Shown: positions 26,413 through 35,795 of the stretch, one piece after another
How positions within the stretch are numbered: position 1 is the first letter of the stretch
How the letters are laid out: each line of letters opens with the position of its first letter
Assembly: GCA_030157545.1 (NCBI GenBank)
Contig: JAOAUN010000014.1
Location: 62,001-126,000, forward strand
Reading direction: 5' to 3'
From: Burkholderiaceae bacterium
GTDB lineage: Bacteria > Pseudomonadota > Gammaproteobacteria > Burkholderiales > Burkholderiaceae_D
Length of the DNA stretch: 64,000 nt
Translations under genes and position numbers: made by a program
The notes under the pieces: generated by a model
The model's input: the letters and a program-made list of their open reading frames with translations, nothing else
Databases searched by the model: none
Told to the model about the DNA's origin: nothing

Positions 26413-26530
26413 GGCCAGTCCAAAAAAATTTGCTCAGATTTTACAGCGAAATGTAGTGCTGATCGCGCACAATTTATTGCCTTATCTATCTTGGCTTAGT
26501 AGGCTAAAGCACAAAAGCATGGAGGGAGTC

Positions 26531-26746
26531 ATGAGCCAGTGTGACCGTTGTGGAATCACTTTTAACTGCGGCATGGTCGACAGCGCAGCAGAAGCGCCTT
26601 GCTGGTGCACGCAATTGCCGCTGCTGCCGGCGCCGGTTCCGGGTCAAGACAGTGCTCGCTGCTATTGCGCGGACTGCCTGCGCCAGCTACTGGCGCACAG
26701 CGCAGAAGTTCAGTCGCCGACGTTTAATCACAAGGATGACTGTTGA
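26531..26746 (+). CDS. Small cysteine-rich CWC-type protein
   Basis: A 71-residue protein with nine cysteines in a pattern of CxxC and CWC (CDRCG, CWC, CYCADC) that suggests bound zinc or iron. The ATG at 26531 is preceded by a strong GGAGGGA ribosome site (26521-26527). The reading frame extends further upstream without a real start. The 3' end overlaps the convergent SPOR-protein gene by 23 bases. I recognise it as the short CWC family seen in beta- and gamma-proteobacteria; function unknown. Confidence 0.82.
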   Translation: MSQCDRCGITFNCGMVDSAAEAPCWCTQLPLLPAPVPGQDSARCYCADCLRQLLAHSAEVQSPTFNHKDDC

Positions 26747-27347
26747 TGCCGGCGAATTCAGTCCTGATAACTTCCAGCGCGACCAGTGTTTTTGGGTCCA
26801 GCCCGCGTAATTGATAGGCGGCGCGCGCAAATGTCATCGGGTAGATTTCCACTCGCGCTCCGGTGACTCCGGCTTTTTCTGCCAGCGCCAGCTGCGCCTG
26901 CGCAGCCTCGGCTGTTTTGAACAAGCCCAGCGAAATGCCCCAGCGCCGCGGTGACTGATCCTGAATCAAGTGCAAGTCCTGCCAGCCAAGCTGGCGCAAC
27001 TGGGCCAGCTTGCGGCTTGCGCCGACCTGTCCGTCACGCGGCGGCAGATAAACCATGTACGTGCCCTGCTCGGTGACTTCACGCTTTTGCGGCAAGTCTG
27101 GCAATGTCAGTCGCGACAGCCGCGACTCAAACAGCATGGCCATTTGCGGCGTGAAATTGCCGATCTCGATACAGCCCACTGGCTCGGCAATGGCAGGCTT
27201 GGGCGCCGCTTCGGTCAGGCTGATGCGCTCGGGATGGAGTTGCTGCTGCAGCCGTGCCGGCTCGTGCCAGCGCGAGACAGCACCCGGCTGCAGAACGACC
27301 AGTGCCAGATTGGCAAGCAGCAGTACCCAGAATACAAATGTCGTCAT
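26724..27347 (-). CDS. Membrane-anchored SPOR-domain protein
   Basis: One N-terminal membrane helix (about residues 4-22) is followed by a low-complexity linker and a degenerate SPOR domain (about 110-180: ISLGLFKTAEAAQAQLA). SPOR domains bind denuded glycan strands at division sites. The ATG at 27347 is chosen because it precedes the membrane helix and overlaps the coaX stop by four bases; the open frame upstream lies inside coaX. It belongs to the birA-coaX-SPOR run. Confidence 0.85.
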   Translation of the reverse strand: MTTFVFWVLLLANLALVVLQPGAVSRWHEPARLQQQLHPERISLTEAAPKPAIAEPVGCIEIGNFTPQMAMLFESRLSRLTLPDLPQKREVTEQGTYMVYLPPRDGQVGASRKLAQLRQLGWQDLHLIQDQSPRRWGISLGLFKTAEAAQAQLALAEKAGVTGARVEIYPMTFARAAYQLRGLDPKTLVALEVIRTEFAGINSHPCD

Positions 27348-28087
27348 TGGCTGTTGTACTCCTGCATGCTCGCTGCCAGACCTATCAGGACCAGATTGTT
27401 GACCATATCGCAAGGCGCGGCCAGATGCGGTGCAATGTAAGCGGCTGCGCCGCCTGAAAGTATGCAGCGGGCGGGCGGGCCTGCACGCCGGGTGAGCGCG
27501 CGCGTAATTGCGCCGGCTTGTGCATTGATGCAGCCGCTGATGATCGCGTCCTGCGTATTATCGGCAAACAGCTGATCCGTGGTGTCGGCATGTACTGACG
27601 GCAGCTGCGCGGTCTTGAGCGCAAGCGACTGCGCCATCGTGCCCAGCCCCGGCAAGATCATCCCGCCAATGAAGGTGCCGTCGGCTTCAAGCGCATCAAT
27701 CGTGGTCGCGGTGCCGCAGGTGACCACCAGCAAGGGCTCTTGCGGAAACAAATGGCGTGCACCAATCAGTGAAGCAAAGCGGTCGCTGCCCAGCTGCTGC
27801 GGCTGACGATAGCCATTGCGTACACCCGCACATGCAGGCACGGACTGAAACCATCGCAGCGCAGCTGGCGCAATCCCGCAGGCAGCGAGTTGCTGCGTTA
27901 ATTGGGTGGCAATGGCAGCACCGGCCACATTCGATATCAGCGCGCTGACGATAGGATGGACTCGCAAATGCGCAGCCAGCTGATCCAGTTCAGCATGGAG
28001 CAAGGTGCCGGAGGCCAGCCAGTCGCCCTGTGCATCTTCGAGCACAGCCCACTTGACGCGGGTATTGCCGGCGTCAATCAGCAGCAT
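27344..28087 (-). CDS. coaX: Type III pantothenate kinase
   Basis: First step of coenzyme A synthesis. The start LLIDAGNTRVKWA gives the ASKHA phosphate-1 motif (DAGNT), and VVTCGTATTID near residue 118 gives the second. GGMILPG and LSGGAA complete the family pattern. The start at 28087 places DAGNTRVKW at residue 4 as usual; upstream frame lies within birA. The length is 247 residues. The 5' end overlaps birA by 14 bases. Confidence 0.95.
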   Translation of the reverse strand: MLLIDAGNTRVKWAVLEDAQGDWLASGTLLHAELDQLAAHLRVHPIVSALISNVAGAAIATQLTQQLAACGIAPAALRWFQSVPACAGVRNGYRQPQQLGSDRFASLIGARHLFPQEPLLVVTCGTATTIDALEADGTFIGGMILPGLGTMAQSLALKTAQLPSVHADTTDQLFADNTQDAIISGCINAQAGAITRALTRRAGPPARCILSGGAAAYIAPHLAAPCDMVNNLVLIGLAASMQEYNSQ

Positions 28088-28910
28088 GACTGACCTCTCC
28101 GAAACCAGAACTGCGACCAACACTACGTAACGACACATCGCCAGCCGAGACTGCAATGCGGCCAGCGGCGGTGTCGAGCATCAGGCAGCCACTGGCATCA
28201 ATCCCGTGCGCGATGCCTTGCTCGCGGATTTGTCCGCCTTCGAGAATCATGACTGGCAAGCCGGCATGCGCATGCAGCGCTTCCCAGCGCGCAGCAAACG
28301 GCGCCAGCCCGAGTGCGTCGAACTGCGGTAATGCGGCAGCCAATGCGGCGGCGATGGATGCCAGCAAGGCATTGCGGTCCACGGGCGCGCTATCGAGTGC
28401 CGCGATTTCGCTACCGACTGCCGCTGCCAGCGCAGGATTGCGCCGTACATTAATGCCAACACCGATGACGGCCCAGACTTCGGCAGCCTGGTTTGCGTCG
28501 CGGCGCACTGACGCGGTCTCGATCAGGATGCCACCGAGCTTGACGCCGTCTTTCAACAAGTCGTTTGGCCATTTCAGTCTGACTGGCCAGCCGGCCGCAG
28601 CCAAGGTATCGGCCAGTACCACGCCGACGGCCAGCGGCAGGCCCGCCAGTTTCGCCATCGTTGCAGTGAAGCGCCATGCAAGTGAAAAGCACAGGCTGTC
28701 GCCGGGTGCGGCCAGCCAGCTGCGGCCGGCGCGGCCACGGCCGGCGCTTTGCACTTCGGCAGCCAGCAAGAGGGGACGCGACAAAGAACCCAGCCGCGCG
28801 CGCAAGTCGGCGTTGGTGGAGCCGGTTGAGGCGACGACTTCGATGTCCAGCCCGGGGGCGGGTGCACTGATTAGATTGGTAATACGGTCGGCGTGCAGGG
28901 GGAAATTCAT
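28074..28910 (-). CDS. birA: Biotin-[acetyl-CoA carboxylase] ligase, catalytic form only
   Basis: Attaches biotin to the carboxyl-carrier protein. STGSTNADL near residues 29-37, the biotin/AMP loop QSAGRGRAGRSW near 54-65 and KWPNDLLKDGVKLGGIL near 114-130 are the signature regions. The protein begins at the catalytic domain and lacks the N-terminal helix-turn-helix of E. coli BirA, so it should not act as a biotin repressor. A C-terminal SH3-like domain (about 225-270) is present. The length is 278 residues. Confidence 0.95.
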   Translation of the reverse strand: MNFPLHADRITNLISAPAPGLDIEVVASTGSTNADLRARLGSLSRPLLLAAEVQSAGRGRAGRSWLAAPGDSLCFSLAWRFTATMAKLAGLPLAVGVVLADTLAAAGWPVRLKWPNDLLKDGVKLGGILIETASVRRDANQAAEVWAVIGVGINVRRNPALAAAVGSEIAALDSAPVDRNALLASIAAALAAALPQFDALGLAPFAARWEALHAHAGLPVMILEGGQIREQGIAHGIDASGCLMLDTAAGRIAVSAGDVSLRSVGRSSGFGEVSHAAD

Positions 28911-29003
28911 GGTCGATATTGTATCGGCATGCTCGCCTTTGCGGGTGACATGCGAGTGACGAGTGTGGGTGACGGGTGCGGCAAAGTCACTTACACTGAA
29001 GCC

Positions 29004-30143
29004 ATGTCTGAATCAGCCACCTTACCCCTGACAGCGCCGCCACTTCGCAATCAGGCGTCGGCGCTGGCGCGTATCAGTCTGCTGTTTTACGGGATGCTGA
29101 TTGTGTACGCGAGCTGGTATCCGCTATCCGGCTGGCGTGACAACGGACTTGTGCCATGGGCGTATCTGACCGAACGCATGCCTCGCTACTGGACCTGGTT
29201 TGATCTCTACGCGAATGTGGTCGGCTACATTCCGCTGGGCGTGCTGATGGTACTGGCACTCTATCCTCGGCTGCGCGGCCTGCCCGCGCTGCTACTGGCA
29301 GTGGTGGGGGGCACCCTGCTCGCCGCGCTGATGGAAGCGGTGCAGACTTACCTGCCATCGCGCGTGCCCAGCAATCTTGACTTGTTTACCAACGCCTTTG
29401 GCGTCGCAGTCGGCGCAGTGCTTGGCACGCTGATGCATCGTCTGTTTCTGGAAGACAGCCGCTTGCGCACCCTGCGTCACCAATGGTTTTCAGATCAGGC
29501 CAGCCGCGGCCTGATTGTGGTCGGGCTGTGGCCGCTGGCGCAAATTTATCCGCAAGCGTATTTATTCGGGCACGGTCAGCTGTTGCCGGTGCTGTCTGGC
29601 TGGCTATCAGAATGGATGACGATGCCGGTCGACTTGAGCCAGTTGTTCTGGGAAGAATCGAATCTGAGTGTCGAACAATACTTGCTGGCCGAAGCAATCA
29701 TCACCGCTTGCAGTCTGACCGGTGCGATATTGACGCTGCTGTGCCAGATGCGCAATCAGGCGCCGAAAACCGTTATGGCTTTACTGCTGGTGGTGGCGGT
29801 AATTGCGGTCAAGACAATGGCCAGCGCTATTTTGTTCACACCCGACAATGCCTTCACTTGGCTCACCCCCAGCGCCGTCGGTGGCCTGCTGATCGGCACG
29901 GTGATGCTGACCGGACTGTCAATGGCGCCGGCTGTGGCGCAGCGGCGAGCGGCGATCGTGGCATTGGCGATCAGCTTTCTGGCCGTGAACCTGGCGCCGG
30001 CGAATCCGTACTTTTTGTCGACATTGCAAGACTGGGTGCAGGGGAAGTTCCTCAACTTTAACGGCGCGGCGCAATTTCTGTCGCTATGCTGGCCATTTTT
30101 TGCGCTCTGGTTTTTGACGCATCGCACGCATGACGCCGACTGA
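29004..30143 (+). CDS. VanZ-like membrane protein with a long C-terminal membrane region
   Basis: The N-terminal half carries the VanZ domain: YASWYPLSGWR near residue 25, DLYANVVGYIPLG near 56-68 and SRVPSNLDLFTNAFG near 112-126. About 250 further residues hold several more membrane helices (near 210-235, 250-275, 285-305, 320-340, 350-375) that are not part of the VanZ domain. VanZ proteins have been tied to glycopeptide tolerance and cell-envelope functions; the role here is unknown. The ATG at 29004 is chosen over an upstream start at 28893 that would overlap birA. The gene is divergent from birA. Confidence 0.85.
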   Translation: MSESATLPLTAPPLRNQASALARISLLFYGMLIVYASWYPLSGWRDNGLVPWAYLTERMPRYWTWFDLYANVVGYIPLGVLMVLALYPRLRGLPALLLAVVGGTLLAALMEAVQTYLPSRVPSNLDLFTNAFGVAVGAVLGTLMHRLFLEDSRLRTLRHQWFSDQASRGLIVVGLWPLAQIYPQAYLFGHGQLLPVLSGWLSEWMTMPVDLSQLFWEESNLSVEQYLLAEAIITACSLTGAILTLLCQMRNQAPKTVMALLLVVAVIAVKTMASAILFTPDNAFTWLTPSAVGGLLIGTVMLTGLSMAPAVAQRRAAIVALAISFLAVNLAPANPYFLSTLQDWVQGKFLNFNGAAQFLSLCWPFFALWFLTHRTHDAD

Positions 30144-30209
30144 AAAAGTCGTATCATGCACACTGCCTGCTTACTACCCCGTATACCTTCAGCCTGATGA
30201 CAAACCGCG

Positions 30210-30527
30210 ATGAGCGATAAACCTTATTTTCAGCACCATGTCTTTTTTTGCACCAACGAGCGTACCGATGGCCGCGCCTGCTGCGCTGAGCGCGGCGCAA
30301 AAAATGTACAAGAGCATGCAAAGCGCCGCCTGAAAGCGCTGGACATGAATGGTCACGGCAAGGTGCGCATCAACAAGGCCGGCTGCCTCGACCGCTGCGA
30401 AGAAGGACCGGTACTGGTCATTTATCCGGAAGGCGTCTGGTACACCTATGTGGACGAACAGGACATTGATGAAATCGTCGATGCGCATCTGGTCGGCGGC
30501 AAAGTGGTTGATCGTCTGAAAATCTGA
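30210..30527 (+). CDS. Thioredoxin-like [2Fe-2S] ferredoxin
   Basis: A 105-residue protein with four candidate cluster cysteines: C14 and one of a CC pair near residue 24, then Cx3C (CLDRC) near 58-62. This is the thioredoxin-like 2Fe-2S fold also seen in NuoE C-terminal domains. It probably carries electrons in an unknown pathway. The next gene, a hydrolase, follows after 12 bases. Confidence 0.88.
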   Translation: MSDKPYFQHHVFFCTNERTDGRACCAERGAKNVQEHAKRRLKALDMNGHGKVRINKAGCLDRCEEGPVLVIYPEGVWYTYVDEQDIDEIVDAHLVGGKVVDRLKI

Positions 30528-30539
30528 TTCGGGCGCGAC

Positions 30540-31166
30540 ATGAATTCACAGACCCAGACCTTTTTTATCGACGGCGCAGCCGGCACACTGGAATGCAAGC
30601 TCGACTTGCCAGCCGAAGCCGCCCCGCGTGGCATTGCGCTGGTCGCGCACCCGCATCCGCTGTATGGCGGCACGATGGATAACAAGGTCGCGCAAACACT
30701 GGCGCGTGCGTTCGTTGCACTCGGCTATGCCAGCACCCGCATGAATTTTCGCGGCGTCGGCAATTCGGCCGGCACGCACGACGGTGGACACGGCGAAACC
30801 GACGACATGGCTTTGCTGCTCGCGCACATGCAGGCCGAGTTGCCGGAACTGCCCGTGGCACTGGCAGGCTTTTCATTTGGCACGTTCGTGCAGGCGCAAT
30901 TACAGCAACGGCTGATGGCGCAGGGACAGCCGGCCGAGCGGCTGGCACTGGTCGGCACGGCTGCGGGTAAATGGGCCATGCCGGCGGTACCGGCCAACAC
31001 CATCCTGATCCATGGTGAAGAGGACGACACCATTCCGCTCAAGGATGTGTTCGACTGGGCGCGGCCGCTGGATTTGCCAGTGATGGTGATACCGGGCGCC
31101 GATCATTTTTTCCATCGCAAGCTGCATCACATCAAGCAATTGATTGTGGAGAACTGGCATCGCTAG
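30540..31166 (+). CDS. Alpha/beta hydrolase
   Basis: A 208-residue hydrolase of the small dienelactone/COG2945 type. The first strand phrase VAHPHPLYGGTMDNKV is near residues 34-49. The nucleophile elbow GFSFGTF is near 107-113 and the catalytic His in GADHFFH near 191. The Asp is likely in IHGEEDDTIP near 163. No signal peptide. The substrate is unknown. Confidence 0.88.
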   Translation: MNSQTQTFFIDGAAGTLECKLDLPAEAAPRGIALVAHPHPLYGGTMDNKVAQTLARAFVALGYASTRMNFRGVGNSAGTHDGGHGETDDMALLLAHMQAELPELPVALAGFSFGTFVQAQLQQRLMAQGQPAERLALVGTAAGKWAMPAVPANTILIHGEEDDTIPLKDVFDWARPLDLPVMVIPGADHFFHRKLHHIKQLIVENWHR

Positions 31167-31231
31167 CAAAGGCTGGCGGCGCTATAATCTGTTGCGCAAA
31201 ATTTGCCGTTAACCAAAGCTCCTTTTTATTC

Positions 31232-32374
31232 ATGAAGAAATTCCTCGCCGTCTGCGCCGCCTTGTTATTCCATTGCGTCGCCTCCGCGCAAAGCCTGCCA
31301 CCACCGTCCATCGCCGCACGTTCCTGGCTGTTGCTCGACGCTAGCAGCAATCAGATTTTGGGTTCGCAAGAACCCGATATGCGGATAGAACCTGCATCGC
31401 TGACCAAGATCATGACGGCCTACCTCGCGTTTGCAGCCATCAAGGAAAAACGGCTGGACTTGAACCAGACCATCAATGTGTCGATCAATGCGTGGAAAGT
31501 CGATGGCGACAGTTCGAAGATGTTCATTGAGCCGAGCACGCCGGTGCGCGTCAATGACTTGCTGTATGGTTTGATTGTCCAGTCCGGCAACGATGCCGCT
31601 ATTGCGCTGGCCGAAGCGGTGTCCGGCACCGAAGCCGCGTTTGCTGTGCAAATGAACCGCGAAGCGCAGCGCATGGGTTTGAAGGGCACGCGCTTTGCAA
31701 ATCCGCATGGGCTGCCGCACCCGGACAATTTTTCTACCGCGCGCGACTTGTCGGTGCTGGCTGCACGGCTGATTACGGACTTTCCCGATCTGTACAAGAT
31801 CTATTCCACCAAGAGCTTCACTTACAACAAAATTACGCAACCGAATCGCAACCGTTTGCTGTGGCTGGACCCAACCGTTGACGGTATGAAAACCGGCCAC
31901 ACGCAGGCGGCCGGTTTTTGCCTGATCGCGTCAGCGAAGCGTCCGAACGGCAGCGGTGAGCGGCGCCTGATTTCGGTGGTGCTGGGTACCGATTCGGATT
32001 CGGTGCGCGCACAGGAAAGCCAGAAACTGCTGAACTGGGGCTTCCTGAATTTTGATTCGGTGAAAATCTATTCAAAAGGCCAGGCCGTGCTGACGCCATC
32101 CGTTTGGAAGGGATCACAAAGCGATGTCAAACTCGGCTTTAATCACGATGTGTATGTGACGCTGCCGCGCGGCATGATGGGCAAGCTCAAGCCTGTGGTC
32201 GAGCGCACCGACCCTCTTGTGGCACCGATAGCACAATACAGCCGGGTTGGCACATTGAAGATGCTCAACGATGGCAAGCTCGTCGCCGAACTGCCGCTGC
32301 AATCACTTGAACAAGTCAATCAGGCCACTATTTTTGGTCGCGCCTTTGATTCGCTGCGGCTGATGCTGCATTAA
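31232..32374 (+). CDS. dacC: D-alanyl-D-alanine carboxypeptidase, PBP5/6 type
   Basis: Removes the last D-Ala from peptidoglycan stem peptides. A signal peptide is at residues 1-19. The active-site motifs are SLTK (Ser56-Lys59), SGN (118-120) and KTG (220-222). The C-terminal domain (about 265-360) and a final amphipathic stretch that binds the membrane are present. The length of 380 residues is normal. It is followed by ybeD, lipB and lipA, the same order as dacA-ybeD-lipB in E. coli. Confidence 0.96.
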   Translation: MKKFLAVCAALLFHCVASAQSLPPPSIAARSWLLLDASSNQILGSQEPDMRIEPASLTKIMTAYLAFAAIKEKRLDLNQTINVSINAWKVDGDSSKMFIEPSTPVRVNDLLYGLIVQSGNDAAIALAEAVSGTEAAFAVQMNREAQRMGLKGTRFANPHGLPHPDNFSTARDLSVLAARLITDFPDLYKIYSTKSFTYNKITQPNRNRLLWLDPTVDGMKTGHTQAAGFCLIASAKRPNGSGERRLISVVLGTDSDSVRAQESQKLLNWGFLNFDSVKIYSKGQAVLTPSVWKGSQSDVKLGFNHDVYVTLPRGMMGKLKPVVERTDPLVAPIAQYSRVGTLKMLNDGKLVAELPLQSLEQVNQATIFGRAFDSLRLMLH

Positions 32375-32383
32375 TTGACTCAG

Positions 32384-32668
32384 ATGCCGGAAAAACCCAT
32401 GACTGTCACTGCCGAAAGCCTGATTGTTTATCCGAGTGACTTCCCCATCAAGATCATGGGAGCCATGCACGATCATTTTGCGCAGACCATGGTCGAGGTC
32501 GTGTTGCAATTCGATCCCGGCTTTGATGCCGCCACCATGGAAATGCGCCCATCCGCCAAAGGCACCTATCTGTCATTGACGGTGACGGTACGCGCGACCA
32601 GCCGCGAGCAGCTCGACAATTTGTATCGCGCGCTGTCGTCGCATCCGATGGTGAAGGTTGTGCTGTAG
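32384..32668 (+). CDS. ybeD: YbeD/DUF493 family protein
   Basis: Small ACT-like protein of 94 residues with the family phrases [22 protein letters not shown] and [18 protein letters not shown]. It sits between dacC and lipB as in E. coli and is thought to be regulatory; the molecular role is not known. The ATG at 32384 is preferred; another at 32399 is possible. The stop codon overlaps the lipB GTG start by one base (TAGTG). Confidence 0.92.
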   Translation: MPEKPMTVTAESLIVYPSDFPIKIMGAMHDHFAQTMVEVVLQFDPGFDAATMEMRPSAKGTYLSLTVTVRATSREQLDNLYRALSSHPMVKVVL

Positions 32669-33306
32669 TGCAGATCATCCAGCGCGGCATCGAGTCTTAC
32701 GAGACCACGTTTGCCGCGATGCGCGCTTTTACCGACACCCGTACTGCCGACACACCCGACCAGTTATGGATCGTTGAACACCCGCCGGTGTTCACGCTCG
32801 GTCTCGGTGCTGACCCCGCCCATATTATTGATGCCCACGCCGTGCCGGTCGTGCAGACGGACCGCGGTGGCGAGGTGACGTTTCATGGGCCGGGGCAGGT
32901 CGTCATTTACATCTTGTGTGATTTGCGCCGCCGGCAGGGCGCGCGCCTGCTGCCGCGCGAGTTCGTCCGCGCCATTGAGCAAGCAGTGATCGATACCCTC
33001 GCCGCGTATAATCTGCAGGGTGAACGCAAGGCCGGCGCACCCGGGATTTATCTGGCCAACGGGCCTAGGCAGGGCGCCAAAATTGCTGCGCTGGGCTTGA
33101 AGATTCGCGCCAGCGGCTGCACTTACCATGGCGTGTCGCTGAATGTTGCCATGGACCTGACGCCCTTTGGCTGGATTAATCCCTGCGGCTACGCCGGGCT
33201 GGCAACAGTAGACATGCGAACTCTGGGTGTGATGGCACCACTGACTGCCGTGCAGCTGGCGCTGGCCGGCAATTTGACAGAACAACTGAAAGGAACGGCC
33301 GCTTAG
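32668..33306 (+). CDS. lipB: Octanoyl-[acyl-carrier-protein]-protein transferase LipB
   Basis: Moves octanoate from acyl carrier protein to lipoyl domains. [14 protein letters not shown] near residues 69-82, the catalytic Lys in [11 protein letters not shown] near 140 and the catalytic Cys in NPCGYAGL near 173 are present. The start is a GTG that overlaps the ybeD stop. The length of 212 residues is normal. LipA follows 13 bases downstream. Confidence 0.96.
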   Translation: MQIIQRGIESYETTFAAMRAFTDTRTADTPDQLWIVEHPPVFTLGLGADPAHIIDAHAVPVVQTDRGGEVTFHGPGQVVIYILCDLRRRQGARLLPREFVRAIEQAVIDTLAAYNLQGERKAGAPGIYLANGPRQGAKIAALGLKIRASGCTYHGVSLNVAMDLTPFGWINPCGYAGLATVDMRTLGVMAPLTAVQLALAGNLTEQLKGTAA

Positions 33307-33319
33307 CTGGTCAGATACG

Positions 33320-34291
33320 ATGGATTCCAAAGATACCGCCGCCCCTGCCTATAACCCTTCCGACAAGCAAAAAGGTGCCGGCAAGACCTCGCGCATTCCG
33401 ATCAAGATCGTGCCAATGGACAGGCTGCCAAAGCCGGACTGGATACGCGTGAAAGCGGCGTCGCCTTCGACCCGTTTCTACGAAATCAAAGACATCCTGC
33501 GCGCGAACAAGCTCGTGACCGTTTGCGAAGAAGCGTCGTGCCCGAATATCGGCGAATGCTTCGGCAAGGGCACCGCAACCTTCATGATCATGGGCGACAA
33601 GTGTACGCGTCGTTGCCCATTCTGCGACGTCGGCCATGGCCGTCCGGATCCGCTTGATGTTGACGAACCGGAAAATCTGGCCAAGACCATCGCCGCATTG
33701 AAACTCAATTACGTCGTCATCACCTCGGTGGACCGCGATGACTTGCGCGATGGCGGCGCCGGTCATTTTGTGGCGTGCATACAGCGCGTGCGCGCACTGT
33801 CTCCGAACACGCGCATTGAAATCCTGACGCCTGACTTTCGTGGTCGTATGGACCGCGCGCTCGACATTCTCAAAAGCGCGCCGCCGGATGTGATGAACCA
33901 TAACCTTGAAACTGTGCCACGTCTGTACAAGGAAGCGCGTCCGGGCTCGGACTATGAATATTCGCTGAATTTACTCAAACGCTTCAAGGCACTGCACCCC
34001 GACACGCCAACCAAGTCCGGCATCATGGTCGGACTCGGCGAGACAGACGATGAAATCCTGCAAGTGATGCGTGACTTGCGCGCACATGACGTAGACATGC
34101 TCACCATCGGCCAGTACTTAATGCCAAGTGGCGAGCATTTACCGGTGCGCCGCTATGTGCATCCCGATACCTTCAAGATGTTTGAAAAAGAAGCCTACAA
34201 AATGGGTTTCGTGCATGCAGCCGTCGGGGCGATGGTACGCAGCTCATATCATGCCGATGTGCAGGCGCATGGGGCGGGTGTAGGGATCTAA
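33320..34291 (+). CDS. lipA: Lipoyl synthase
   Basis: Radical-SAM enzyme that inserts two sulfurs into protein-bound octanoate. The auxiliary cluster cysteines C69, C74 and C80 (Cx4Cx5C) and the radical-SAM cluster cysteines C95, C99 and C102 (Cx3Cx2C) are all present. The conserved C-terminal RSSYHAD motif near residue 312 supplies the serine ligand. The length of 323 residues is normal. Confidence 0.97.
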   Translation: MDSKDTAAPAYNPSDKQKGAGKTSRIPIKIVPMDRLPKPDWIRVKAASPSTRFYEIKDILRANKLVTVCEEASCPNIGECFGKGTATFMIMGDKCTRRCPFCDVGHGRPDPLDVDEPENLAKTIAALKLNYVVITSVDRDDLRDGGAGHFVACIQRVRALSPNTRIEILTPDFRGRMDRALDILKSAPPDVMNHNLETVPRLYKEARPGSDYEYSLNLLKRFKALHPDTPTKSGIMVGLGETDDEILQVMRDLRAHDVDMLTIGQYLMPSGEHLPVRRYVHPDTFKMFEKEAYKMGFVHAAVGAMVRSSYHADVQAHGAGVGI

Positions 34292-34441
34292 CAGATACTT
34301 TTGATAGGCGCTCTAAGATCACCGAAAAGCTTTAATTTGCGCTTGTGCGAGGTTTTTTGGGGAAGTTTGTAGAGCCTCAATGATTTTTTTCTTGATGACT
34401 CGCCGCTTGAAGACGGGCAGTTTCCGCTTGAGCCGAAGTAA
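34292..34441. other. Intergenic stretch between convergent lipA and tlpA
   Basis: About 150 bases with no gene. It has T-rich runs (near 34368 and 34385) but no strong stem ahead of them. Part of it (34395-34440) looks like coding-type sequence but no reading frame of use was found. It may hold weak terminators or decayed sequence. Confidence 0.4.
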
Positions 34442-34972
34442 TCAGGCTGCCAAAGCACGCTCTAGTAACTGGTGCAATGCCGGGAACTCCGGAATGCCGA
34501 CATAGCGTTTGACGATGTTGCCGTCCTTATCGATCAGAAAAGTCGTTGGCGTCAGCTTGACGTCGCCAAACGATTTGGCCGCTTCCCCATCCACATCAAG
34601 CGCAACCTTGAACGGCAATTGGCGCGTTTGTGAATAATTCAGCACGTAATTGGCAGGGTCATAGCTCATCGCGACGGCAATAAATTCAAATCCGCGATCT
34701 TTGTATTTGTTGTAAGTCTCGACCATCTGCGGCATTTCCTGCACACAGGTGCTGCAACTGGTAGCCCAGAAATTCACCATAACGACTTTGCCGCGCAATG
34801 ACTGCAAGCTGATCTGTTCGCCATTGATATTCTTGAAACTAATCGCCGGTGCCGGCTCTTTCTTGTTAAACAGATTGATTGCTGCGAGCAAAGCCAAGCC
34901 TAGCAGGGCGAGCAAAGTCATGCTCTTGATCAGGCTAAGGCCGGTGGGATAACGTGCAGATGTATTGGGCAT
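34442..34972 (-). CDS. TlpA-like thiol-disulfide oxidoreductase
   Basis: Membrane-anchored periplasmic thioredoxin-like protein. A membrane helix is at about residues 16-36. The active site is CSTC in NFWATSCSTCVQEMP near 73-87. The TPTTFLIDKDG region with the cis-Pro is near 140. The ATG at 34972 is preferred over an open-frame start at 35005. It is the last gene downstream of dolP but separated from it by a strong terminator, so it needs its own promoter. Confidence 0.92.
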   Translation of the reverse strand: MPNTSARYPTGLSLIKSMTLLALLGLALLAAINLFNKKEPAPAISFKNINGEQISLQSLRGKVVMVNFWATSCSTCVQEMPQMVETYNKYKDRGFEFIAVAMSYDPANYVLNYSQTRQLPFKVALDVDGEAAKSFGDVKLTPTTFLIDKDGNIVKRYVGIPEFPALHQLLERALAA

Positions 34973-35044
34973 GGCAGGTGGGCGAGAACATAAAGATGGC
35001 GTCATTATAGTGAGTTCGCCCCTTCAACGCTAAATCGGCAAATC

Positions 35045-35074
35045 AAAAAAAACGCCCTTATTGCAAAGGGCGTT
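35045..35074 (-). terminator. Rho-independent terminator of the lpoA-yraN-diaA-dolP unit
   Basis: A perfect 9-base stem AACGCCCTT (35051-35059) / AAGGGCGTT (35066-35074) with a 6-base loop. On the minus strand it is followed by a run of eight T. It lies 26 bases beyond the dolP stop codon. Confidence 0.93.
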
Positions 35075-35099
35075 CAATTGACAAGTATTCGACTGCTTT

Positions 35100-35795
35100 T
35101 TAGTTCGGCTTTGACTCAGTCTTGGCTGCGCCCGGATCAGGCTTGGTCACCAGTTCTTTCAGCTCTTCGTCGCTGATGTATTCAAACAGCTTGACGACTT
35201 TCTTGATATTGCTCGCCGCATTGCGGGCGACTTCGGCAGCCAGCTTGCCTTCGCGCTGGGTTACGCGGCCCATCAGATAGACCACGCCGCGATCGGTTTG
35301 CACTTTGATTGCATTGACGTATAAATCTTTCGTGTCGATGAATGCAGCCCTGACCTTTCCCGTGATAAGCGCGTCATTGGAGCGAACGCCGAGGCTGGAG
35401 ACAGGTGCAATTACCAGATCATTTTCAATCGACTGTATGTTATCGATGGTCTTGATTTGCTGCGCGACTTCGTCTTTCATTTGCTGATTCTTGACTTCGC
35501 CGGTCAGCAAGACTCTGCGGTTGAAGCTGGTGACGGCGACGCGACCCGAATCTCCGGTGATCTTGCCAGCACGGCCCTCGCCCTTGAGGGTGATCGCGGC
35601 ATCGTCTGTCTGCGCACCCAGGGAGCGACGGTCGGTTGCTGCCAGCGTGCCCATGACGGCACTACCGACCACCAAACCCATACAGCCTTGCAGAGTCAGC
35701 GCCACAGCTGCGCACAGTGCGAGTGCTGCCAACGGGCGGCGAGCGAGGCGGGCGGCAGTTACCGCCGGGGTTTGTGCATTGATTACAGATTTCAT
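35100..35795 (-). CDS. dolP: Outer-membrane lipoprotein with two BON domains (DolP/YraP)
   Basis: A signal peptide ends at the lipobox LQGC, with the lipidated Cys near residue 38. Two BON domains follow (about 67-140 and 145-215). DolP maintains outer-membrane integrity at division sites in E. coli. The start overlaps the diaA stop by four bases. Gene order lpoA-yraN-diaA-dolP with rsmI divergent matches E. coli. Confidence 0.93.
   Translation of the reverse strand: MKSVINAQTPAVTAARLARRPLAALALCAAVALTLQGCMGLVVGSAVMGTLAATDRRSLGAQTDDAAITLKGEGRAGKITGDSGRVAVTSFNRRVLLTGEVKNQQMKDEVAQQIKTIDNIQSIENDLVIAPVSSLGVRSNDALITGKVRAAFIDTKDLYVNAIKVQTDRGVVYLMGRVTQREGKLAAEVARNAASNIKKVVKLFEYISDEELKELVTKPDPGAAKTESKPN

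Noticed and set aside
34292..34441. Remnant gene between lipA and tlpA
   Set aside because: No reading frame or recognisable motif could be followed for more than a few codons.
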